From positions 62,001 to 126,000 of the forward strand of contig JABAQQ010000023.1 of NCBI GenBank assembly GCA_019187225.1: 64,000 nt of DNA. Reading direction: 5' to 3'. The stretch comes from Saprospiraceae bacterium (GTDB lineage Bacteria; Bacteroidota; Bacteroidia; Chitinophagales; Saprospiraceae). The notes below the pieces were generated by a model. The model ran no database searches and was not told where the DNA came from. It worked only from the letters and a program-made list of their open reading frames with translations. The position numbers and the translations under genes were made by a program. Below, in pieces: positions 8,769 through 17,720 of this stretch; the stretch's first letter is position 1, and every line of letters begins with the position of its first letter.

Positions 8769-10901
8769 ATGGCTACCCAAACCTTCCGCCACGTCTCTTA
8801 CCTCTGGGACGAAACCCGTGCCGCCGAACTCGCCGGCGACGAAGTCGGCCTGCTCGTCTACCGCTCCAACCTGCTCGGCGCCGACCTGCGGCTGACCAAT
8901 TACGGCGGCGGCAATACGTCCTGCAAGGCATGGGCAAAAGACCCGCTGACCGGCCAGGCGGTGGAAGTCATGTGGGTCAAAGGCTCGGGCGGCGACCTCG
9001 GCACCATGAAGCGCAACGGACTGGCGGCCTTGTACTTAGAGCGGCTTCGCAGCCTGAAAAACGTCTACCGCGGTCTCGAACACGAAGACGAAATGGTCGA
9101 ACTGTTCAACCACTGCATCTTTGACCTGAATTCCAAAGCACCTTCGATAGACACGCCGCTGCACGGCTTCCTGCCTTTCAAACACATAGACCACCTGCAC
9201 CCCGACGCGGCCATCGCCATTGCGGCGGCTAAGGATGGCGCATCCATTACCCGCGAGCTTTTCGGCGGCGCGGTCGGCTGGGTCGGCTGGCAGCGCCCCG
9301 GCTTCGATCTGGGTCTGAAACTACTCGCCTGTCTGGAAGAAAACGCCGCCAAAGGCATCGCGCTGCGGGGCATTATGCTCGGCTCGCACGGCCTGTTCAC
9401 CTGGGGCGATTCGGCTTACGGGAGTTATGTCAATACCCTCGAAGTTGTCGAGACCTGCGCTGAATTTCTGGAAAAAAATGAAGGAAAACGCCGTGCGGTA
9501 TTTGGCGGCGCGAACGCCCGGCTTGTCAAACCTCCGGAAAGTGCGCGCAGGCAAAAAGCCGCGGCGCTTGCCCCGGTTCTGCGGGGTTTTTGCTCCAGCC
9601 AAAACCGGATGGTCGGCCATTTTTCGGATGATGAAAAAGTGCTTCAATTCATCAATTCCAACGACCTGGAAAAACTCGCCCCGATGGGAACGAGTTGCCC
9701 CGACCATTTTTTGCGGACCAAAATCGCTCCGCTGGTGTTGGATTTGAAACCGGACGAAGATTTGACCGATGTGCCGAAAATCAGGGAACATTTATTGCCG
9801 GCATTTGATACCTATCGCAAAATGTACGCGGAATACTACGCCGCCTGCAAGCATCCCAACAGCCCGCCCATGCGCGACCCCAATCCCGTGGTGATCCTGT
9901 GGCCCGGCGTGGGTATGTTCACTTTCGCCAGGGACAAACAAACCGCCCGCGTCGCCGCCGAATTTTATACCAACGCCATCAACGTAATGCGCGGCGCGGA
10001 AGCCGTTTCGGAGTACACTTCGCTGCCCCGGCAGGAGGCGTTCAACATCGAATACTGGCTGCTGGAAGAAGCCAAACTGCAACGGATGCCCAAACCCAAA
10101 CCCCTCAGCGGGCGCGTGGCGCTGGTGACCGGCTCCAGCGGCGGCATCGGCAAGGCCATCGCCCAAAAATTCGCGGAAGAGGGCGCCTGCGTGGTGTTGA
10201 ACGACGTAAATGAAGCGCGCCTGGCGGAGGTGAGGGAAGAATTCAGGAATACCTTCGGAAAGGACAATGTCGCGGCAGTGTCGCTCGATGTCGCTGACAG
10301 CCAATCCGTTGCAAGCGCTTTCCAAGCCGCCTGCCTCGCCTTCGGCGGCGTGGACATCGTGGTGAACAACGCAGGCATCAGCATCTCGAAACCTCTGACC
10401 GAACACACGGAAGCCGATTGGGACAGGCAGTTCGACATCCTGGTGAAAGGCCAGTTCCTGGTCTCCCAAAAAGGCGTGGAAGTCATGCGCCAACAGGGAT
10501 TCGGCGGTGACATCATCAACATTGTCTCGAAAAATGCCCTCGTCGCAGGGCCGAACAACGCCGCTTACGGCTCCGCCAAGGCCGCCCAGTTGCACCTCAC
10601 GCGCCTGCTTGCCGCCGAACTCGGTCCCGACAAGATCCGCGTCAATGCCGTGAATCCCGACGCCGTCATCGCCGGCTCCAACATCTGGGCGGGCGGCTGG
10701 GCCGAGGGCCGCGCCAAAGCCTACGGCGTGACGGTGGAAGATCTGCCCGCTTTTTACGCCAAACGAACCCTGCTCGGCGAGATCATTTTGCCCGAAGACA
10801 TCGCCAACGCCTGTTTCGCCTTCGCCGGCGGATTGTTGAAAAAGTCCACGGGCAATGTGCTGAACGTGGATGGGGGCGTGGCGACGGCGTTTGTGCGGTA
10901 A
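8769..10901 (+). CDS. Bifunctional rhamnulose-1-phosphate aldolase / L-lactaldehyde dehydrogenase (RhaEW type)
   Basis: 710 residues, two enzymes in one chain. The N-terminal part (about 1-430) is a class II aldolase with the metal-binding cluster HIDHLHPD (about 139-146) and GSHGLFTWG; it splits rhamnulose 1-phosphate into DHAP and L-lactaldehyde. The C-terminal part (about 448-710) is a short-chain dehydrogenase with TGSSGGIG (about 454-461) and catalytic Tyr600-x3-Lys604 (YGSAK), which in characterised RhaEW proteins oxidises lactaldehyde to lactate. Fused forms are known from Bacillus and many Bacteroidota. The intrinsic terminator at 10982-11000 ends the rhaT-rhaEW unit. Confidence 0.93.
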   Translation: MATQTFRHVSYLWDETRAAELAGDEVGLLVYRSNLLGADLRLTNYGGGNTSCKAWAKDPLTGQAVEVMWVKGSGGDLGTMKRNGLAALYLERLRSLKNVYRGLEHEDEMVELFNHCIFDLNSKAPSIDTPLHGFLPFKHIDHLHPDAAIAIAAAKDGASITRELFGGAVGWVGWQRPGFDLGLKLLACLEENAAKGIALRGIMLGSHGLFTWGDSAYGSYVNTLEVVETCAEFLEKNEGKRRAVFGGANARLVKPPESARRQKAAALAPVLRGFCSSQNRMVGHFSDDEKVLQFINSNDLEKLAPMGTSCPDHFLRTKIAPLVLDLKPDEDLTDVPKIREHLLPAFDTYRKMYAEYYAACKHPNSPPMRDPNPVVILWPGVGMFTFARDKQTARVAAEFYTNAINVMRGAEAVSEYTSLPRQEAFNIEYWLLEEAKLQRMPKPKPLSGRVALVTGSSGGIGKAIAQKFAEEGACVVLNDVNEARLAEVREEFRNTFGKDNVAAVSLDVADSQSVASAFQAACLAFGGVDIVVNNAGISISKPLTEHTEADWDRQFDILVKGQFLVSQKGVEVMRQQGFGGDIINIVSKNALVAGPNNAAYGSAKAAQLHLTRLLAAELGPDKIRVNAVNPDAVIAGSNIWAGGWAEGRAKAYGVTVEDLPAFYAKRTLLGEIILPEDIANACFAFAGGLLKKSTGNVLNVDGGVATAFVR

Positions 10902-10909
10902 ATTCGCAT

Positions 10910-11030
10910 TTTTCCCCACCGATTTATCGGTGGGGAAAATGACATCGGCAATCCCACCGATAAATCGGTGGGCTGAATCACAAAGTCCGGAGGACTTTTT
11001 CATCTCAACCCACCGATTTATCGGGGGGGG
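10910..11030. repeat. Three CCCACCGATTTATCGGTGGG palindromes (REP-like cluster)
   Basis: Hairpins at 10910-10939 (13-bp stem, loop TTTA), 10953-10972 (8-bp stem, loop TAAA) and 11008-11030 (same core, arm degraded to a G run) lie in the gap after the aldolase gene. The core alternates between TTTA and TAAA loops, as expected when copies are inserted in either orientation. Confidence 0.85.
10982..11000 (+). terminator. Intrinsic terminator after the aldolase gene
   Basis: AAAGTCC-GGA-GGACTTTTT: a 7-bp stem with a 3-base loop and a T run, sitting between the second and third palindromes of the REP-like cluster. Confidence 0.6.
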
Positions 11031-11084
11031 AAAAATGGGATATTGAAAAAATTTTTTAACTTCATTCTTATTGACCATACCACT

Positions 11085-11750
11085 ATGCGACGACACTTGT
11101 TAGTCTTGATTCTGGCTTCGGTTTGCAACTGCCTCCTCGCGCAGTTACCGACCTTCGAAGCCGAGATACACGCCTTCGAACGGCTCGATTCCATAGAAAA
11201 ACCCGGCAAAGGCCCGATCCTGCTCTACGGCAGTTCGACCATGCGGCTCTGGAAAACGTATCAACAGGACCTGGCGGGTTACCGGGTCGTCAACCGGGGT
11301 TTTGGCGGCTCGCAAATGTCGGACGCCGTCTATTATTTCGACCGTGTGGTGCTGCCGCTTGCCCCCTCGTGGATTTTACTTTATGAGGGCGACAACGACA
11401 TCAGCAACGGCAAAAAACCGCCGGAGCAAGTACTCCGGGACTTCGAAACTTTTATGCAGTTGGTGCAGCAAAAACTGCCCGGTACCAAAGTCGCCGTGTA
11501 CAGCCTGCGCCCCAGCATCGCGCGCGAACAGCTGATGCCGCAGCAACGCCAGGTCAATAAATTTTTCAAAAAATACTGCCGGAAACACCGGAAAAAAACC
11601 TTTTTTATTGATGTTTACGACCAGTTGCTTGCGCCCAATGGAAAACCCAACCCCAACTATTTAGACCCCGACAAACTCCATCTTAATGCCAAAGGCTATG
11701 AATTGTGGGCAAAAGCGACACTCGATTTTTTGAAAAAACAAGGACTTTGA
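11085..11750 (+). CDS. Secreted SGNH/GDSL-family hydrolase
   Basis: 221 residues with an N-terminal signal peptide (MRRHLLVLILASVCNCLLAQ). The SGNH fold shows block I as ILLYGSSTMRLW (the nucleophile Ser in GSS rather than GDS), a GFGG block with the conserved Gly, EGDNDISNG supplying the Asn of block III, and the C-terminal D-x-x-H dyad in DKLHLNAKGY. Such esterases remove acetyl or other acyl groups; location beside GH78 and rhaM suggests de-acylation of rhamnose-containing glycans (inference). The ATG at 11085 begins the signal peptide. Confidence 0.88.
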   Translation: MRRHLLVLILASVCNCLLAQLPTFEAEIHAFERLDSIEKPGKGPILLYGSSTMRLWKTYQQDLAGYRVVNRGFGGSQMSDAVYYFDRVVLPLAPSWILLYEGDNDISNGKKPPEQVLRDFETFMQLVQQKLPGTKVAVYSLRPSIAREQLMPQQRQVNKFFKKYCRKHRKKTFFIDVYDQLLAPNGKPNPNYLDPDKLHLNAKGYELWAKATLDFLKKQGL

Positions 11751-11754
11751 TACG

Positions 11755-11981
11755 CTGCGCATCGCCTTTAAAATGAAACTCCATGCCGTGCAGCAAGGGG
11801 CGATACGCTTGAAAAAAGAAATGAGTTGGAAAGAATTCGCCCATTGTATTTCTTAAAAAAGATAAATACATTGGCCGGTCACATCATCACCCGGGACTGC
11901 AGAGAGGAAATACGAATAGAGGGTAAAATAATTCATGTTCAACCTGCCTGGGATTTTTTCAGACAGGAACTGCCGCACTAA
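11755..11981 (+). pseudogene. Decayed fragment: duplicated 5' end of rhaM plus a short open remnant
   Basis: Positions 11758-11788 match the beginning of the intact rhaM (11990-12020) with only four differences, and the frame reads RIAFKMKLHAVQQ against RIAFKMKLHPGQQ. After that the frame diverges and stops near 11850. A second frame then stays open to the TAA at 11979-11981 (ending AWDFFRQELPH) but has no ATG. I read this as a truncated duplication joined to a fragment of an unrecognised gene, not as a working gene. Confidence 0.5.
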
Positions 11982-11983
11982 TT

Positions 11984-12298
11984 ATGCCACGCATCGCCTT
12001 CAAAATGAAGCTCCACCCCGGGCAACAGGACGAGTACAAACGCCGCCACGACGCGCTTTGGCCGGAACTTGAAAACCTGTTGAAAGAAACCGGCATCTCC
12101 GCTTATTCCATTTTTCTGGATGAAAAAACACTCGATCTGTTCGGCGTTTTGAACATCGAAGACCCGGAGCGCCTCGACGACCTGCCCCGCCACCCGGTCA
12201 TGCAACGCTGGTGGGCTTACATGGCCGATATCATGGAAACGAACCCGGACAACTCGCCGGTGAGTGTGCCGCTGCGGGAAGTTTTTTATTTGCCGTAG
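11984..12298 (+). CDS. rhaM: L-rhamnose mutarotase
   Basis: 104 residues, the normal length of the RhaM (DUF718) family of dimeric ferredoxin-like proteins that interconvert the alpha and beta anomers of L-rhamnose. Conserved active-site residues are present at the positions known from E. coli RhaM: His22 in YKRRHDALW and Tyr41 in ISAYSIF; the RWWAYM tryptophan pair is at 76-77. Cytoplasmic, with no signal peptide. It lies between the SGNH hydrolase and the GH78 rhamnosidase. A truncated duplicate of its 5' end sits just upstream. Confidence 0.93.
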   Translation: MPRIAFKMKLHPGQQDEYKRRHDALWPELENLLKETGISAYSIFLDEKTLDLFGVLNIEDPERLDDLPRHPVMQRWWAYMADIMETNPDNSPVSVPLREVFYLP

Positions 12299-12353
12299 CA
12301 TATTTTCACCGCAAAATCGAGTCGCTTGACTACACGTTTACTAAACCTGACAG

Positions 12354-12523
12354 CTATACGAGGGTGTCTCATAAGTAAATTTGAAATTTAGAACACCGAA
12401 TTTTTATGAAACACATAGGCACATAGCGCACATAGATTTTATTATATGTCCTATATGTCTGTGTGTTGAAATTAAATTCTGTCACGTTTTTCAATATCTG
12501 ACTTATGAGACAGCCTCGTGTAG
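12354..12523. mobile_element. MITE-like element with GAGG(G/C)TGTCTCATAAGT ends (copy 1)
   Basis: A 170-bp non-coding element. The 19-bp ends at 12358-12376 and 12501-12519 are inverted repeats with one mismatch, and the match extends outwards four more bases with one further mismatch. The interior is AT-rich with CACATAG-type short repeats that pair imperfectly with each other. No transposase is encoded; the ends look like insertion-sequence termini, so it is probably moved in trans. The same ends occur at 56133-56277. Confidence 0.75.
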
Positions 12524-12559
12524 CACACTTTCCCCTTCGCCAATAATACATTGATAACC

Positions 12560-15328
12560 ATGAAAATAACATCTTTTCTCCTGCTTTTTTGCCTTGCCTT
12601 GTTCCACCTTTCCGCCCAGAATTTTACTGTCGGAAATCTCACCTGCGAACACCGCCTCAACCCCATCGGCCTGGATGCGAAACATCCGCGTTTCAGTTGG
12701 AAGATCCGGACCGAACAACGCGCCTGGCGGCAAAGCGCCTTCCAGATCCAGGTCGCGACCGACGCTGGTTTTTCCGAAAAAAGCATCGTCTGGGATTCCG
12801 GGAAAGTTGAATCCGGCGCTTCCGTTTTGCAAGCCTACAAAGGCGCTGCGCTGCATTCGGGCACGCGTTACCATTGGAGGGTCAAAGTATGGGACGAAAA
12901 AGGTCAGGAATCCGCGTGGAGCGCGACCGCTTTCTGGGACACGGCCCTGCTTTCGCACGCGGATTGGAAAGCGTCCTGGATTGAGCCGGAGCGGGAAGCG
13001 GCGCCGCCGCGTTACTCGCCCGCGTGGATGCTGCGCAAAGAGTTTGTGACGACCAAAGACGTCGCTTTCGCCCATGCCTATGTTACGGCGCACGGTCTTT
13101 ACGAACTCTACATCAACGGTCAGAAAGTAGGCGACGAGGTGCTCACACCCGGTTGGACGACTTACTACAAACGACTTCAATACCAGACTTATGATGTGAC
13201 AAAACTGCTGTGGGAAGGCCCCAACGCAGTGGGCGCCATGCTCGGCGAAGGCTGGTATCGAAGCGGCTTGGGCTGGGAAAAAAACTGGGCGTTTTACGGT
13301 AAAAAATTGGCCTTTCTCTGTCAGATACACATCCGTTATACCGACGGCACGGAGAAATGGGTGGTCACCGACGGCTCCTGGAAATGCTCCAACGAAGGGC
13401 CGGTGCGCAAAAACGAAATTTATTACGGCGAAGACTACGAGGCGTGTCGGGTGGGCGGCTGGCATCGCGCCGGATACGACGACAGCCAGTGGAAATACGC
13501 TGAAAGGGCCAATTATCCCAAATCGGATCTGATCGCAGCCTCCAGTGTGCCCGTGCGTAAAATACAGGAGATCAAACCCGTGCGAATTTTCAAAACACCG
13601 AAAGGCGAACTCGTGGCCGACATGGGACAGAATATGGTGGGCTGGATCCGGCTCAAGGTCAAAGGCAAAAGAGGCCGCACCGTCACGCTCCGCCACGCCG
13701 AAGTGCTCGATAAAAACGGCAATTTTTACACCGACAACCTGCGTTCCGCCAAACAGCAGCTCCGCTATACGTTGTGTGGCGTCAAACAGGGCGAAATCTA
13801 TGAGCCGCATTTCACTTTTATGGGATTCCGTTATGTGGCTGTCGAAGGCTACCCCGGCAAATTGACACCCGATGCGCTAACGGGCATCGTTGTGCATTCC
13901 GACATGACGCCCACGGGTACCTTCGAGTGCTCGCATCCCTTGGTCAATCAATTGCAGCACAACATTTTATGGGGTCAAAAAGGCAACTTTGTGGACATTC
14001 CGACCGACTGCCCGCAACGCGACGAGCGCATGGGCTGGACGGGCGACGCCCAGGCCTTTGCCCGCGCCGCGGCGTTCAACATGGACGTGGCGGCGTTTTT
14101 TACCAAATGGCTGCAAGACCTGGCCGCCGAACAACGGCCCGGCGGCGCGGTGCCCTTCGTCATTCCCGACGTACTGGACCGGCCCGATTCCATGAACGTG
14201 GGCGTTTCCGCCGGCTGGGGCGATGCGGCGGTTATTATTCCCTGGACGATGTACGAAGTGTACGGCGACCGGCAACTGCTCGAACGCCAGTACGCCAGCA
14301 TGAAGGCTTACGTGGATTACATCCACAAAAAATCGGGCGATTCGCTCATCTGGAAGGGCGGCAGTGTCTTCGGCGACTGGTTGTTCTACCACCCTTCGCC
14401 CGACCACCTGGACTACCACGTGCAGCCCGACGCACACACGAACCACGATTTTATCTCGACCGCATTTTTCGCGCACGGCGCCGACCTGGTGAGCCGTGCC
14501 GCGACCGTTTTGGGGAAAACAGAAGACGCTGATTTTTACAAAGACCTTTATGAAAAGATCAAAAAAACGTTTGTCCACGAGTTCATTACGCCGTCAGGTC
14601 GCACGATTTCTTCCGCTTCGCAAACATCGTACGTACTCGCTTTGCATTTCGGCCTGATGCCCGAACACCTGCGGCCTGCCGCCGTGATTTTTTTGAAACA
14701 GGATATTTTGCGCAAGAAAAAACACCTCTCGACGGGTTTTCTCGGCACGCCGTATCTCTGCCACGTTCTTTCCGAAAACGGCGAGTCCGACCTCGCCTAC
14801 GACCTTTTGTTGCAGGAAACCTACCCCTCGTGGCTCTACCCGGTGAAAATGGGCGCCACCACGATCTGGGAACGCTGGGACGGCCAAAAACCGGATTCGA
14901 CATTCCAGACGCCGGGCATGAACTCCTTCAATCACTACGCCTACGGCGCCATCGGCGACTGGATGTACCAGGCTGTTGCGGGGTTGCGACAGGGCGAACC
15001 AGGCTATAAACACATCGTCATCGAGCCGCATCTTACGGATAAACTGACGTATGCAAAAGCCTCGTATCAAAGCAGTTACGGCGAAATCGCTTCGGGCTGG
15101 GAGCGCACGGGCGACAAAGTAGCGCTGCGCGTGACCATCCCTCCGAACACAACCGCCACCATTCGGTTGCCCCGCGCCGATACCAAAGAAGTGCGCGAAA
15201 GCGGTGCGCCGCTGAGCGCCACATCGGGTATCAAAGCCGCTTCCGTCGCGGAAAAATGGATCGAACTGGAAGTTGGATCGGGTAAATATTCATTTGAATG
15301 GACTTTGAAACCTGAAAAAGGCAGATGA
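12560..15328 (+). CDS. Alpha-L-rhamnosidase, glycoside hydrolase family 78
   Basis: 922 residues with an N-terminal signal peptide (MKITSFLLLFCLALFHLSAQ). Fibronectin-like and rhamnosidase N domains (about 22-330) precede the (alpha/alpha)6 barrel and a C-terminal beta domain. The GH78 hallmark DCPQRDERMGWTGD places the conserved Asp at 483 and the general acid Glu at 489; Glu771 in TTIWERWDG is the likely general base. It releases L-rhamnose from glycans or glycosides outside the cytoplasm and so feeds RhaT. The ATG at 12560 is chosen because it begins the signal peptide. No T9SS tail is seen; it is probably periplasmic. Confidence 0.94.
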   Translation: MKITSFLLLFCLALFHLSAQNFTVGNLTCEHRLNPIGLDAKHPRFSWKIRTEQRAWRQSAFQIQVATDAGFSEKSIVWDSGKVESGASVLQAYKGAALHSGTRYHWRVKVWDEKGQESAWSATAFWDTALLSHADWKASWIEPEREAAPPRYSPAWMLRKEFVTTKDVAFAHAYVTAHGLYELYINGQKVGDEVLTPGWTTYYKRLQYQTYDVTKLLWEGPNAVGAMLGEGWYRSGLGWEKNWAFYGKKLAFLCQIHIRYTDGTEKWVVTDGSWKCSNEGPVRKNEIYYGEDYEACRVGGWHRAGYDDSQWKYAERANYPKSDLIAASSVPVRKIQEIKPVRIFKTPKGELVADMGQNMVGWIRLKVKGKRGRTVTLRHAEVLDKNGNFYTDNLRSAKQQLRYTLCGVKQGEIYEPHFTFMGFRYVAVEGYPGKLTPDALTGIVVHSDMTPTGTFECSHPLVNQLQHNILWGQKGNFVDIPTDCPQRDERMGWTGDAQAFARAAAFNMDVAAFFTKWLQDLAAEQRPGGAVPFVIPDVLDRPDSMNVGVSAGWGDAAVIIPWTMYEVYGDRQLLERQYASMKAYVDYIHKKSGDSLIWKGGSVFGDWLFYHPSPDHLDYHVQPDAHTNHDFISTAFFAHGADLVSRAATVLGKTEDADFYKDLYEKIKKTFVHEFITPSGRTISSASQTSYVLALHFGLMPEHLRPAAVIFLKQDILRKKKHLSTGFLGTPYLCHVLSENGESDLAYDLLLQETYPSWLYPVKMGATTIWERWDGQKPDSTFQTPGMNSFNHYAYGAIGDWMYQAVAGLRQGEPGYKHIVIEPHLTDKLTYAKASYQSSYGEIASGWERTGDKVALRVTIPPNTTATIRLPRADTKEVRESGAPLSATSGIKAASVAEKWIELEVGSGKYSFEWTLKPEKGR

Positions 15329-15394
15329 AATAAAACAAAGTTGCAATTTCCCTGTATTTTTTGGGTCGAAAGGTGTATAATTATTGAAATTTAT

Positions 15395-15720
15395 TACTTT
15401 TGCCGACAGGCGCAGGTATTACTGCCGCCATACATCGAACTCCCGGATATTTGATCCGATCACGGAGTTTAAAAAGCCGTCAGTTATGCCGGCTATCAGG
15501 TGCTGCAACCGGCCAACCCTTCAGCAGGGGCGAAAAAAAATTGGAGTTGGCCATCCTTTCGCCGGCACCGACCTGTTGCAAAGTTCTGACATTTCTCCCG
15601 CCCCTGCGTCAAAGAGGTGATCCCTGTATTTTACCTGTTATCAGGCTTGTGAGTGTTTTGATACACTACGGGCACAGGGTTTATTTACTCATTTTCAAAG
15701 GCCAGAATAGGGCCTTTTTT
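15395..15720 (+). ncRNA. Candidate structured leader RNA or attenuator upstream of the carbamoyltransferase operon
   Basis: This 466-base gap holds no convincing gene. It begins with a -7-like TACTTTTG (15395-15402) and ends with an intrinsic terminator (15697-15720), 75 bases before the next ATG. Pairing arms in between include GGCCAAC/GTTGGCC (15511-15517 with 15546-15552), GCAGGGGCG/CGCCCCTGC (15524-15532 with 15599-15607; this crosses the first helix, so they are alternatives or a pseudoknot), CCCTGT/ACAGGG (15622-15627 with 15674-15679) and AGTGT/ACACT within it. I do not recognise a known riboswitch, 6S, RNase P or tmRNA consensus. It could be a cis-acting attenuator or a free small RNA. 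Confidence 0.45.
15697..15720 (+). terminator. Intrinsic terminator in the leader of the FN3/symporter operon
   Basis: AAAGGCC, a 7-base loop, GGCCTTT and a run of six T. It stands upstream of the operon in the same direction, with no gene before it to terminate except the distant GH78 gene (370 bases away), which favours an attenuator or small-RNA role. Confidence 0.7.
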
Positions 15721-15794
15721 CCCCTTAACAGTATTACGTTGACCATTCGGCACAAGCCGATACGATACACTGCATCTTTAAAAATACCATTTGG

Positions 15795-16268
15795 ATGAAA
15801 AATTTGATAAAAATAATGCTTGCCTGGTTGCTCATTGCCCGCCCCGGTGCGACGGCCAGGGAACTTGCCGCGCCGGTTTTTGAAAATATGGGGGAGCAGG
15901 TGACAGAGTCAGGGTATGTCAAACTTATCTGGCGCTGGGAATTGCCCGGAAGTGGTCCGGAAGGATACGAGTTTGAATTGCAACAATCTGAAAATGAGAC
16001 TTTCAGTGAAACGAGAACCATTTATACAGGCCCGGATTACGCGACATTTTTGTCCGGCCTGAAAAACGGAAATTACTATCACCGGGTGCGGGTTATCAGC
16101 GAGAAAGACCAGACAAAAAGTGAGTGGTCCGACCCGGTTTTGGTACGGGTAGCGCATCATTCCCTGCATCTTGCCCTGGCATTGTTTGGCGTGGGCGCCA
16201 TTGTTTTTCTTTCAACCATTTTACTAGTGATGCAGGGCAATCGCAATGCAAACCGCAACCAATCGTGA
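15795..16268 (+). CDS. Membrane-anchored protein with one fibronectin type III-like domain
   Basis: 157 residues: signal peptide (about 1-21), one FN3-like beta-sandwich (about 24-118, with VKLIWRWELPG and NYYHRVRVISEKDQTKSEWS), a single transmembrane helix (about 124-147, LHLALALFGVGAIVFLSTIL) and a short cytoplasmic tail rich in Asn and Arg. The domain faces the periplasm. First gene of the tight five-gene operon, 3 bases ahead of the symporter; it may be an accessory or sensor subunit of that transporter (inference). I know of no named family for this arrangement. Confidence 0.7.
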   Translation: MKNLIKIMLAWLLIARPGATARELAAPVFENMGEQVTESGYVKLIWRWELPGSGPEGYEFELQQSENETFSETRTIYTGPDYATFLSGLKNGNYYHRVRVISEKDQTKSEWSDPVLVRVAHHSLHLALALFGVGAIVFLSTILLVMQGNRNANRNQS

Positions 16269-16271
16269 CCT

Positions 16272-17720
16272 ATGGAACATCAATCTGAAATTTTATCTCC
16301 CACAACAGGTTGGCTGCTGATGGCGATATTAAGCGCCCTTTGGATCTTGTTGGGCTTGTATTGGGGGCGGAAAGCCCAAAATATGGACGGATTCATGCTT
16401 GCAGGTCGCAACGTGGGGCTGGCATTCGGGACTGCGACAGCCATGGCTACCTGGATCACATCCAACACGACCATGCTGGCGCCTCAATTCGCCCTGCAAC
16501 TCGGTATTTGGGGTATGATCGCTTATTCCACCGCTGCTTTTGGCTTGTTCCTTTTTGCGCCGTTGGCGAAAAGAATCAAACAATTAATGCCGGCAGGGTA
16601 CACCAGCGGTGAATTTATCCGCTTGCGTTATGGGAATGCTACCTGGTACATTTTTCTTGTAATTTCTATTTTTTATGGATTTACGTGGCTTATCAGCATG
16701 GGAATGGCCGGCGGAATTCTGATGAATGCGCTGGCTGGCATCCGGTACGAAGCCGGCATGACAGTCATTCTATTCGTATGCGTCGTTTATACCGTGTTTG
16801 GTGGTCTCTATGCTGTGATCGGGACTGATTATATTCAATCGCTGATTATCATCATCGGCATTGTTGTGGTAGGCATAGCTGTGATGTCTTCAATTGATCT
16901 GAAGCAGGTTTATGTGGATTTAGAACGTGAAAAACCGATGCTGATCAACGCGCTTCTACCGGCCTCCATCATGGCGATCTTCAACAACCTGCTTTTCGGT
17001 ATTGGCGAAGTATTTCACAGCAATGTTTGGTGGAGCCGCGCCTTTTCGATGCGGGAGGGAATCGGACAGAAAGCTTTTACCATGGCCGGTTTCTTTTGGC
17101 TTCCCGTCCCCATCGCGGCGGGATTTATTGCCCTGACGAGCAATTCGCTGGGCGTGAACAACACCGCCCCTGACATGGTAGGACCGCTCATGGCAGGTCG
17201 CATTTTGGGACAGACCGGCGCCGTCATTGTGTTCATTGTATTTTTTTGCTCCCTGGCATCGAGCATTGACAGTTTGCTGGCAGCCACTTCCGACCTTATC
17301 ACCGAAGATATTTATAAGAAACTGATCAACCCGAGGGTTACGGAAAAACAGCTTCGCAAAGTGTCGGTATCGATCATTTTGGGGTTGGGGCTACTGGCCT
17401 GGTTGGTGTGCCTGCCTCGTATCGGCACCCTGGCGACGGTTTTGTTTTTTGCCGGCCCCATGGTAGCGAGCACGATTTATCCTATTGTGATGGGTTTGTT
17501 TTGGAAAACGGCAAGCGCCAAAGGCGCCATCTGGGCGATGGCGCTCGGCACCGCTGTCGGATTGACGGCTTATTTTCAATTGGGCTGGTACACGGCATCC
17601 CTTATCGGTGCGACGGTTTCGATCCTCGTCACCACCGCTTTTGCCCGATGGCAGCCCGGCAACTTTGACTGGAAAAATCTGGACGAATCTAAACTCCCCG
17701 GCAAACCGCTTCAGCGATGA
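16272..17720 (+). CDS. Sodium:solute symporter family (SSS) transporter
   Basis: 482 residues with about 13 hydrophobic segments, typical for the SSS family. Recognisable parts are the N-terminal GRKAQNMDGFMLAGRNVG and the following TATAMATWITSN, and the CSLASSIDSLLAATSDLITEDIY segment corresponding to the conserved TM8 sodium-site region. The solute is unknown; linkage to a carbamoyltransferase and an amidotransferase makes an amino acid, ureido or amide compound plausible (inference). The start follows the previous stop by three bases; its TGA overlaps the ATG of the 40-residue peptide gene. Confidence 0.88.
   Translation: MEHQSEILSPTTGWLLMAILSALWILLGLYWGRKAQNMDGFMLAGRNVGLAFGTATAMATWITSNTTMLAPQFALQLGIWGMIAYSTAAFGLFLFAPLAKRIKQLMPAGYTSGEFIRLRYGNATWYIFLVISIFYGFTWLISMGMAGGILMNALAGIRYEAGMTVILFVCVVYTVFGGLYAVIGTDYIQSLIIIIGIVVVGIAVMSSIDLKQVYVDLEREKPMLINALLPASIMAIFNNLLFGIGEVFHSNVWWSRAFSMREGIGQKAFTMAGFFWLPVPIAAGFIALTSNSLGVNNTAPDMVGPLMAGRILGQTGAVIVFIVFFCSLASSIDSLLAATSDLITEDIYKKLINPRVTEKQLRKVSVSIILGLGLLAWLVCLPRIGTLATVLFFAGPMVASTIYPIVMGLFWKTASAKGAIWAMALGTAVGLTAYFQLGWYTASLIGATVSILVTTAFARWQPGNFDWKNLDESKLPGKPLQR

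Noticed and set aside
12503-13810. 435-codon open frame opposite the GH78 gene
   Set aside because: Antisense to catalytic-family sequence with correct motifs on the plus strand.
15395-15720. Known riboswitch, RNase P RNA, 6S RNA or tmRNA
   Set aside because: I looked for the conserved cores of cobalamin, TPP, SAM, FMN, glycine and lysine riboswitches and of RNase P and tmRNA and did not see them; left as an unassigned structured leader.
15384-15798. Small proteins in the operon leader
   Set aside because: Two overlapping frames (78 and 132 codons) start with TTG or ATG without context, are rich in Arg, Ser and Cys, and cross the hairpins and the terminator.
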